Shown piece after piece: positions 1-5,082 of a stretch of DNA of 7,542 bases. Origin of the DNA: Pseudanabaenaceae cyanobacterium MP8IB2.15 (GTDB taxonomy: Bacteria; Cyanobacteriota; Cyanobacteriia; Pseudanabaenales; Pseudanabaenaceae); contig JARCMB010000461.1 in the NCBI GenBank assembly GCA_030248825.1, positions 1-7,542 of the forward strand. The letters run 5' to 3'. How positions within the stretch are numbered: the first letter of the stretch is position 1; each line of letters starts with the position of its first letter. The notes below the pieces were generated by a model, which searched no databases, was not told the origin of the DNA, and saw nothing but the letters and a program-made list of their open reading frames with translations. Position numbers and translations under genes: made by a program.

Positions 1-1104
1 CAGACGATTCGAGATAGTGGTTCGGCTCTTCTCACAATTATTAACGACATCCTTGATTTCTCTAAAATTGAATCGGGGATGTTGAATTTAGAAGAACGGG
101 CATTTGTACTCGAAGATGTGATGGACTCAGTATTTAGTCTTCTGCGTAAACAAGCCCTCGATAAAGATATCAGCCTTCAGTATTCGATCTCTCCCGATCT
201 GCCTGCTGGGCTGCTGGGAGATAGCTCTCGATTGCGCCAAATTTTGATCAACTTAGTCGGAAATGCGATTAAATTTACTCAACAAGGTGGCGTTTCAATC
301 TCAGTTAGTAGCTCTCAGCAATTAGTCGATCGAACAGTTAAATGCCGCTTACAATTTGCGATTAAAGATACAGGCATAGGAATCGATCGAGATCAGATCG
401 ATCGACTCTTTCAAGCATTCACCCAAGCTGATGCCTCGATCAGTCGTAAATATGGTGGCACTGGTTTAGGTTTAGCAATTTGCAAACGGTTGACTGAGCT
501 AATGGGCGGCACAATCTGGGTTGAGAGTCGTGGTTATATTGGCGGTAGTCCTCCTTTAGATTGGGAGGTGATCTCTGAAGGTTTAGATCGAGGTTCGATA
601 TTTTACTTCACTCTGATCGCGGCAGTAGCCTCAATTAGTAAGGAAGCTCCAACTAATGTCGATCGAGATCCTCAAGTAGAAGAGACGGTTACACCACCAG
701 AACTCACAGAAGTATCCCCATTAAGAATTCTGTTAGCCGAAGATGACTTTGTCAATCAAAAACTCGCGCTCTTTTTTCTCAAAAAGCTGGGCTATGCTGC
801 TGATGTTGCCAACAATGGCAGAGAAGTATTGGATCTCTTAAGACTTAAGCCTTACGATCTGATTTTAATGGATATGCAAATGCCCGAAATGGATGGGATC
901 GCAGCTACTAAGATTATTCGTGAAGAAATAGAGTCACAGCCTTGGATTGTAGCGGTGACAGCAAATGCTTTGTCTGATGATCGCCAAGCTTGCCTCGCAG
1001 CAGGGATGAATGATTTCCTGACCAAGCCGATCCAAATTGAAGATATCGATCGAGTTCTATCTGAATACAGCAATCGATTAATATCTTCGATCGATTTACG
1101 CTAA
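1..1104 (+). CDS. Hybrid sensor histidine kinase, C-terminal part (5' truncated by window edge)
   Basis: The reading frame is open from base 1 and encodes 367 residues, ending at TAA 1102-1104. The ATG at 79 is internal, because in-frame codons before it encode the conserved end of a HisKA dimerisation helix (NDILDFSKIESG). The H-box histidine should lie just outside the window. Domains seen, in window-residue numbering: end of HisKA about 1-30; HATPase with N-box (ILINLVGNAIKFT, Asn88), G1 box DTGIG 123-127 and G2 box GTGLGL 153-158; receiver domain from about 241, with acidic pair in AEDD (about 246-249), phospho-acceptor Asp291 in MDMQMPEMDG, Thr320 and Lys342 (TKP). No HPt domain follows. 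By family, it autophosphorylates on His and passes phosphate to its own receiver, perhaps onward through a separate HPt protein. The input domains and signal cannot be known from this part. An insert of about 19 residues separates VESRG from the GSIFYF strand of the ATPase domain. Confidence 0.95.
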   Translation, partial: QTIRDSGSALLTIINDILDFSKIESGMLNLEERAFVLEDVMDSVFSLLRKQALDKDISLQYSISPDLPAGLLGDSSRLRQILINLVGNAIKFTQQGGVSISVSSSQQLVDRTVKCRLQFAIKDTGIGIDRDQIDRLFQAFTQADASISRKYGGTGLGLAICKRLTELMGGTIWVESRGYIGGSPPLDWEVISEGLDRGSIFYFTLIAAVASISKEAPTNVDRDPQVEETVTPPELTEVSPLRILLAEDDFVNQKLALFFLKKLGYAADVANNGREVLDLLRLKPYDLILMDMQMPEMDGIAATKIIREEIESQPWIVAVTANALSDDRQACLAAGMNDFLTKPIQIEDIDRVLSEYSNRLISSIDLR

Positions 1105-2220
1105 TTCAGCAACCTTGTCAGCGATCGACTGAGCGATCGAACGTAAAGCCACCGCCGATGCCGATTCGGGATGTCCTAAAACGATCGGAATCCCTCGATC
1201 GCCACCTTCACGCAAACTAATTTCCAATGGCACACAACCCAGCAAAGGCAAATCTAGTTCTTTCGCAGTTTTTGCACCGCCGCCTGAGCCAAAAATATCG
1301 TATTGCTTATCAGGCATATCGGGTGGGATGAAGTAGCTCATATTTTCGACAATCCCCAGAACAGGCACACCCATCTGTTGAAACATGCGTAAACCTTTAC
1401 GCGCATCTAGCAGAGAGACAGTTTGTGGTGTTGTGACGATAATCGCGCCAACTAGAGGCACAGATTGGGTGAGCGTAAGTTGGGCATCACCTGTACCAGG
1501 AGGCATATCGACGATCAGGTAATCCAATTCACCCCAATTGGCTTGGTATAAAAATTGCCTGATCGCGCTATTTAGCATCGGCCCCCGCCAAGTTACAGGC
1601 TGATCTTTGTCGATCAAAAAAGCCATCGAAATCATCTTCACACCGTGATTAAACGCAGGTTCGACAATATCTAGACCATTGGCATTTCTGGTCACCTTGA
1701 TGTCTCGAAAAGCATCCATGCCCAGCATCACAGGTACATTTGGTCCATAAATATCTGCATCCAAAATGCCGACCTTCGCGCCTGCTTCTGCCAAAGCCAC
1801 GGCAACATTTACCGCCACCGAGGTTTTACCCACGCCACCCTTGCCACTAGAGATCGCAATGATGTGTTTTACGCCTTCGATCGATACGGTCGAAGCCCCT
1901 GACGGTTTAGGTGGAACAGGTGCAGCAGTTTCACTCACTTTTACCCAAACATCAGTTACGCCTGGCAAAGTCTTGATTGTCGCCTTGCATCGATCGATCA
2001 GTGTTTGTCTTGCCGCAGGTTCAGCATCTGTGAGCAATGTGAAACTGACTACACCAGATGGTTTAATCGTGACATCTCGAATCAGATCTAACTCAACTAA
2101 ACTCTTACCGAGCTTCGGATCTGAGATCGGGACAAGGACTTTGATTACAGCGTTGAGATCGGGTAAGTCTGGCATGGAATTATTAGCGGTGTGGTTTGCG
2201 ATGTTTAAGCGGATAGCCAT
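1096..2220 (-). CDS. mrp: Mrp/ApbC-family P-loop ATPase, Fe-S cluster carrier type
   Basis: This encodes 374 residues from ATG 2218-2220. An N-terminal FeS_assembly_P (DUF59/MIP18) domain at about residues 20-95 is joined by a Pro/Ala-rich linker to a MinD/Mrp-type ATPase. Visible motifs are a deviant Walker A GKGGVGKT (126-133), LDADIYGP (switch I, 153-160), VDMPPGTGD (Walker B region, 237-245) and ENMSYF (292-297). Family members bind ATP and carry or help assemble Fe-S clusters in the cytoplasm. Only two cysteines exist, Cys78 and Cys329. The CxxC found after ENMS in E. coli Mrp and Salmonella ApbC is absent, and the usual Cys in the N-terminal TTPACP-like motif is replaced (LTDAEP, Glu67). 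A start at Met16 (2173-2175) would give 359 residues and match the usual N-terminus (MPDLPDLNAVIKVL). Neither start has a Shine-Dalgarno sequence. The 3' end overlaps the convergent kinase gene by 9 bp. Confidence 0.95.
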   Translation of the reverse strand: MAIRLNIANHTANNSMPDLPDLNAVIKVLVPISDPKLGKSLVELDLIRDVTIKPSGVVSFTLLTDAEPAARQTLIDRCKATIKTLPGVTDVWVKVSETAAPVPPKPSGASTVSIEGVKHIIAISSGKGGVGKTSVAVNVAVALAEAGAKVGILDADIYGPNVPVMLGMDAFRDIKVTRNANGLDIVEPAFNHGVKMISMAFLIDKDQPVTWRGPMLNSAIRQFLYQANWGELDYLIVDMPPGTGDAQLTLTQSVPLVGAIIVTTPQTVSLLDARKGLRMFQQMGVPVLGIVENMSYFIPPDMPDKQYDIFGSGGGAKTAKELDLPLLGCVPLEISLREGGDRGIPIVLGHPESASAVALRSIAQSIADKVAELA

Positions 2221-2366
2221 CGATTATTATCGAGCAATATGTAGTTCAGTTATCTAGCAAATTTGGTAACTTTGGGCTTATTGTTAAGTCTAGGAGTTTC
2301 GATCGATCACCATGTGATAAAACCAATAAAGAAGGTAACTAAGATTAATTTTAGGGGAAACCACGC
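2221..2366. promoter_or_regulatory. Divergent intergenic region between mrp and the STAS gene
   Basis: These 146 bp separate divergent genes, so promoters for both should lie here. The region is AT-rich. I could not assign a convincing -35/-10 pair for either direction; GTGATAAAA at about 2314-2322 is only a loose -10 candidate for the plus strand. A small inverted repeat, ATCAC-N3-GTGAT, lies at 2306-2318. No NtcA-type GTA-N8-TAC site was found. Confidence 0.4.
2353..2358 (+). promoter_or_regulatory. Ribosome binding site of the STAS gene
   Basis: The purine-rich AGGGGA lies 8 nt before ATG 2367. It supports this start and is one of few clear Shine-Dalgarno-like sequences in the window. Confidence 0.55.
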
Positions 2367-2687
2367 ATGAATTCTGAAGTTAGAGTAATTCAACCATTAG
2401 GAAGGCTAGATGTTACCAGCGCTACCAAGTTTAGACGAGAAATCACCGAGGTTGCGGCGACTAAACCCAAATATTTGCTGATCGATCTTACTGATGTCAG
2501 CTTTATGGATAGTTCTGGCTTAGGGGCTTTGGTATCAGCCCTCAAGTCGATTCGCACGGTTGATGGTGATATGTCAATTTGCTCCCTGAGTGAACAAGTA
2601 CAGATGTTATTTGAATTGACCAGTATGAGCAAGATCTTCAAGATCTATAACGATCGAGAGGATTTTAATGCCTCAATCACATCATAA
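2367..2687 (+). CDS. STAS-domain anti-sigma factor antagonist (SpoIIAA-like)
   Basis: The 106-residue protein is a single STAS domain of normal family length. The signature is LLIDLTDVSFMDSSGLGALV (residues 37-56). Its DSSGLG motif (48-53) holds the serine (Ser49/Ser50) that a partner switch kinase phosphorylates in SpoIIAA/RsbV proteins. By family, the unphosphorylated form binds an anti-sigma factor or serine kinase and releases its partner; a PP2C phosphatase restores it. No kinase or phosphatase gene is next to it, so its partners are unknown. It is probably co-transcribed with the phosphohexomutase that starts 11 bp after its stop codon. Cyanobacteria have several such orphan STAS proteins, so I give no gene symbol. 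Confidence 0.93.
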   Translation: MNSEVRVIQPLGRLDVTSATKFRREITEVAATKPKYLLIDLTDVSFMDSSGLGALVSALKSIRTVDGDMSICSLSEQVQMLFELTSMSKIFKIYNDREDFNASITS

Positions 2688-2698
2688 ATTAATCATAG

Positions 2699-4150
2699 GT
2701 GTCAATGGGGGAGCAAGAGCAGATCGTCTTTGGCACTGATGGTTGGCGTGGCACGATCGCTGATGATTTTACGTTTGCCAATGTCAGAAAGGTGACACGG
2801 GCGATCGACAAATATCTCAGTCAAACCTACGATCGAAATCGACCAGTTCTGATTGGATATGACACGCGGTTTCTTGCCGATCAATTTGCCCAAGCAGCGG
2901 CGGATGTGCTGGCAAGTCTGGGTTGGACTGTGCAGATCGCGAATCATGATTGCCCAACGCCAGTGATTGCCCATGCTGCCAAACGCCTAAATACGGCTGG
3001 GGCGCTGATGTTTACGGCTAGTCATAATCCTGCTGCTTACTGTGGAATTAAGTATATTCCTGACTATGCTGCCCCCGCACCACCTGAGATTACGGATTCG
3101 ATCGAAGCTTATATTGCAGACGATCTTGTGCCAGATCTAGATCCTGTAACAGATCGAAGTCGCCGAAACATTACCTTTTTCGATCCCAAGCCAGATTATT
3201 TAAACTCGATTTACAAGTTGATCGATCTCGATCGAATTAGGGCTGCCAAACTCAAGGTTAAATTCGACGCGCTGTACTCCACTTCCAGAGGCTATGTCGA
3301 TCTGGCTTTGCAGCACTGCGGCTGTGACACAGAATCCCTCCATGATTATCGTGATGTCATGTTTGGTGGTGGGATGCCCGATCCGAAAGGCGATCGACTT
3401 AAGCATTTAGTTGCAGCCGTTACAGTCGATCGGGCTGATTTGGGATTAGCCACTGATGGCGATGGCGATCGAGTTGGCATTGTTGATGAACTGGGCAATA
3501 TCCTCACACCCAATACTGTGCTGATGATTCTGGTCAGGCATCTGGTGAAAAATAAAGGTAAAACGGGGTCGATCGTCCGCACTGTGGCAACGACGCACTT
3601 GTTAGATCGGCTTGCCTTGGAGTACGGGCTGGAAATCTATGAAACACCAGTTGGTTTTAAATACATTGGTGCGATCATGCGGCAGACAAATGTGCTGATT
3701 GGTGGCGAAGAATCAGGTGGACTCAGCGTTGCAGGACATATTCCCGAAAAAGACGGCATCCTCGCTGGGCTATTGGTGGCAGAAGCGATCGCCTATGAAC
3801 AGAAACCACTTTCCCAGATTGCGCATGAATCGATCGACGAAGCAGGTGGGCCGACTTTCAATCACCGCCTCGATCTGAATTTGACTAATGCTCAAAAAGC
3901 CGCGCTCATTCACGCTTTTAGTCATACTCCTCCAGCGTCGATCGGCTCTCTGTTAGTCGAAAAAGTCGGTCGTAAAGATGGGATTAAGCTTTATCTCGAA
4001 GGTGGATCTTGGGTATTGCTGCGTCCGTCTGGCACGGAACCACTGATGCGTGTATACATGGAAACAGCGTCGATCGAACAACAGATGTCGATCGAGCGAT
4101 ATATGCAAGCTCAAATCGATGCGATCATTTTCACATCTGGATCGAGCTGA
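2699..4150 (+). CDS. Alpha-D-phosphohexomutase (phosphoglucomutase/phosphomannomutase family)
   Basis: This encodes 483 residues from GTG 2699; an in-frame ATG at 2705 would give 481, and neither start has a strong Shine-Dalgarno sequence. All four active-site loops are intact: phosphoserine loop TASHNP (106-111, catalytic Ser108), metal-binding DGDGDR (253-258, three Asp), sugar-specificity loop GEESGG (336-341) and phosphate-binding RPSGTEP (442-448). The N-terminal FGTDGWRG (11-18) is also typical. The enzyme interconverts hexose 1- and 6-phosphates through a bisphosphate intermediate using Mg2+ in the cytoplasm. GEESGG does not separate glucose from mannose use with certainty. It probably supplies glucose-1-P or mannose-1-P for glycogen, cell-wall or exopolysaccharide sugar nucleotides. 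It follows the STAS gene after 11 bp, likely in the same operon. It ends at TGA 4148-4150, inside a 10-bp palindrome. Confidence 0.93.
   Translation: MSMGEQEQIVFGTDGWRGTIADDFTFANVRKVTRAIDKYLSQTYDRNRPVLIGYDTRFLADQFAQAAADVLASLGWTVQIANHDCPTPVIAHAAKRLNTAGALMFTASHNPAAYCGIKYIPDYAAPAPPEITDSIEAYIADDLVPDLDPVTDRSRRNITFFDPKPDYLNSIYKLIDLDRIRAAKLKVKFDALYSTSRGYVDLALQHCGCDTESLHDYRDVMFGGGMPDPKGDRLKHLVAAVTVDRADLGLATDGDGDRVGIVDELGNILTPNTVLMILVRHLVKNKGKTGSIVRTVATTHLLDRLALEYGLEIYETPVGFKYIGAIMRQTNVLIGGEESGGLSVAGHIPEKDGILAGLLVAEAIAYEQKPLSQIAHESIDEAGGPTFNHRLDLNLTNAQKAALIHAFSHTPPASIGSLLVEKVGRKDGIKLYLEGGSWVLLRPSGTEPLMRVYMETASIEQQMSIERYMQAQIDAIIFTSGSS
3785..3792. repeat. HIP1 octamer GCGATCGC
   Basis: An exact copy of the cyanobacterial Highly Iterated Palindrome 1, inside the phosphohexomutase gene. 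It supports a cyanobacterial origin. Confidence 0.85.
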
Positions 4151-4230
4151 ACTAGTTCTTGGGCTTGATTTGCAGGAATACTGTAAAGATTGAGAGCAGC
4201 GTGTCACAATATTCTAATCATGTCTCAACT

Positions 4231-4258
4231 AGGAGATACACTAATGACCTCCCTATAA
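4231..4258 (+). other. Shine-Dalgarno plus ATG leading to an early in-frame TAA
   Basis: AGGAG at 4231-4235 sits 8 nt before ATG 4244, the best-placed Shine-Dalgarno in this region. The frame reads M-T-S-L and then TAA at 4256-4258. After the stop the same frame stays open through QLKGYLDYLLQNQQTFL and continues directly into the ORF that starts at ATG 4310. The simplest reading is that this is the original start of that gene and that a CAA-to-TAA change, or a sequencing error, interrupted it. Alternatively it is a tiny leader peptide with reinitiation downstream. Confidence 0.55.
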
Positions 4259-4309
4259 CAACTCAAAGGTTATCTCGACTACCTGCTCCAAAATCAGCAG
4301 ACGTTTCTG

Positions 4310-4570
4310 ATGATTGAAGCTAAAAATGAAGACCTCGAACGTGGTTTTGTCCAGCTTGCGATCGAACTGATTGCACTCGATCAATGGCTAGATTCTGACC
4401 AAGCAATTTTGCAAGGTGCGATCTCGACTGGAAATATCTGGCAGTTTGGACAGTTCGATCGTAACTCTCGTCAAGTCACTCAAGACCTCGATCTCTACCG
4501 TGTTCCTGCTGACTTGGACGATCTTTTACGAATTTTAGTCAGAATTCTTGAACACATTCTTGAGCCTTAA
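4310..4570 (+). CDS. Conserved cyanobacterial-type hypothetical protein with IEAK motif, probably 5'-truncated
   Basis: The intact ORF from ATG 4310 encodes 86 residues. Visible features are IEAKN (2-6), ERGFVQLAIELIALDQW (10-26), GAISTGNIWQFG (36-47) and a C-terminal helix, RVPADLDDLLRILVRILE (64-81). This pattern recalls cyanobacterial hypothetical proteins distantly related to PD-(D/E)XK nucleases, where E-A-K is part of the active site and GxxTxGxxWxFG follows. That relation is from memory and not tested. The 86-residue form would cut the strand carrying the motif. The frame upstream adds QLKGYLDYLLQNQQTFL, including an Asp 13 residues before the Glu, as in a PD-x(n)-ExK core. So the true gene probably began at 4244 and is broken by TAA 4256. 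No Shine-Dalgarno precedes ATG 4310. It is either a pseudogene or expressed by reinitiation. Activity should not be assumed. Confidence 0.5.
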   Translation: MIEAKNEDLERGFVQLAIELIALDQWLDSDQAILQGAISTGNIWQFGQFDRNSRQVTQDLDLYRVPADLDDLLRILVRILEHILEP

Positions 4571-4588
4571 GTACGGTAAGCCGATCTA
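4571..4588 (+). promoter_or_regulatory. K-box-like and N-box-like elements upstream of groESL
   Basis: GTACGG-TAAG-CCGATC (4571-4586) resembles the cyanobacterial groE K-box, recalled as GTTCGG-NNAN-CCNNAC, matching 9 of 11 fixed bases. GATCTA (4583-4588) matches the recalled N-box and overlaps the K-box end. These elements have been linked to light- and heat-responsive, HrcA-independent groE transcription. Their place just upstream of the CIRCE promoter fits, but the K-box match is imperfect and N-box is only six bases. Confidence 0.45.
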
Positions 4589-4613
4589 GTAACATGCTAA
4601 CCTCGCACCCAAA

Positions 4614-4641
4614 TTTGCAGTATATTAGCACTCGGTATAGG
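4614..4641 (+). promoter_or_regulatory. Candidate groESL promoter (-35/-10)
   Basis: TTTGCA (4614-4619) and TATAGG (4636-4641) are 16 nt apart and could be -35 and -10 boxes. The -10 candidate lies inside the CIRCE spacer, so a repressor bound to CIRCE would block RNA polymerase directly. No transcription start data are available. Confidence 0.4.
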
Positions 4642-4652
4642 TAGAGTGCTAA
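4625..4652. promoter_or_regulatory. CIRCE operator (HrcA binding site) of groESL
   Basis: Both 9-bp arms are exact: TTAGCACTC (4625-4633) and GAGTGCTAA (4644-4652). This is the classical heat-shock operator bound by the repressor HrcA, whose folding depends on GroEL, giving feedback control. It starts 89 bp before the groES GTG. The spacer counts as 10 nt (4634-4643), not the usual 9. Confidence 0.93.
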
Positions 4653-4653
4653 A

Positions 4654-4696
4654 TCGGAAATCCGAATAGGCCTGCCATATTTATCAGCACGATAAA
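4654..4696 (+). promoter_or_regulatory. groES 5' leader with two short inverted repeats
   Basis: Two possible hairpins lie between CIRCE and the ribosome binding site. TCGGA-AA-TCCGA (4654-4665) begins one base after CIRCE; its 2-nt loop is too tight for RNA without opening a pair. TTTATC-AGCAC-GATAAA (4680-4696) has a 6-bp stem and 5-nt loop and ends one base before the AGGGAG ribosome binding site. A role in translation or mRNA stability is only inference. Confidence 0.35.
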
Positions 4697-4697
4697 C

Positions 4698-4703
4698 AGG
4701 GAG
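4698..4703 (+). promoter_or_regulatory. Ribosome binding site of groES
   Basis: AGGGAG lies 10 nt before GTG 4714. It supports the GTG start, which has no competing ATG nearby in the same frame. Confidence 0.6.
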
Positions 4704-4713
4704 ATTTTTAACC

Positions 4714-5025
4714 GTGGCATCATTAACACTGCAAGGTAGCAAACTGCAACCTCTCGGCGATCGAGTTTTAGTCAAAATCGTCGAAAAAGAAGAAAAAACC
4801 GCAGGTGGCATTTTTTTACCTGACACCGCAAAGGAAAAGTCTCAGGTCGGCGAAATCGCTGCGGTCGGACCAGGTGCTCGTAACGACAAAGGCGATCGAG
4901 TCAAGTCCGAAGTCACTGTAGGCGACAAGGTAATGTACTCCAAGTATGCTGGCACCGAAATCAAGATTGACGGCACAGAATACTTGCTACTTACCGAAAA
5001 AGACATTCTCGCGATCGTGGCATAA
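4714..5025 (+). CDS. groES: Co-chaperonin GroES (Cpn10)
   Basis: This encodes 103 residues from GTG 4714, the normal Cpn10 length. The Cpn10 signature covers LQPLGDRVLVKIVEKEEKTA and then GGIFLP (11-36). The mobile loop that docks on GroEL is about residues 24-41, with its hydrophobic IFL tripeptide at 33-35. EYLLLTEKDILAIV at the C-terminus is typical. Seven subunits form the lid of the GroEL folding chamber in the cytoplasm, closing it in the ATP state. It is the first gene of the groESL operon, with CIRCE upstream and groEL 57 bp downstream, so heat-shock regulation through HrcA is expected. Confidence 0.98.
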   Translation: MASLTLQGSKLQPLGDRVLVKIVEKEEKTAGGIFLPDTAKEKSQVGEIAAVGPGARNDKGDRVKSEVTVGDKVMYSKYAGTEIKIDGTEYLLLTEKDILAIVA

Positions 5026-5082
5026 GTAGCCATTCCTAGATCTGGCATAAAAACCTTAACTCCTAATAACTAACTAAAAATC

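Noticed and set aside
1766..2257. Long plus-strand open frame (163 codons) antisense to mrp
   Set aside because: It lies opposite the clear mrp gene, its translation is low-complexity with no family motif, and it is the expected shadow of a conserved gene.
2306..2318. ATCAC-N3-GTGAT inverted repeat as a CRP-type site
   Set aside because: CRP/SyCRP1 sites read TGTGA-N6-TCACA; here the half-sites are in the opposite order and the spacing differs. It may be a chance palindrome near CGATCG repeats.
2632..2646. Two AGATCT copies separated by 3 nt at the end of the STAS gene
   Set aside because: They fall in coding sequence (KIFKIY) in a GATC-rich genome and need no special explanation.
4176..4214. 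Imperfect inverted repeat (GAATACTGT / ACAATATTC) after the phosphohexomutase as a terminator
   Set aside because: The stem is AT-rich with a mismatch and a 21-nt loop, and no T run follows, so it is not a convincing terminator.
4539..4826. Minus-strand open frame across the groES control region
   Set aside because: It crosses the CIRCE operator and the start of groES, has no recognisable domain, and is best explained as a chance frame.
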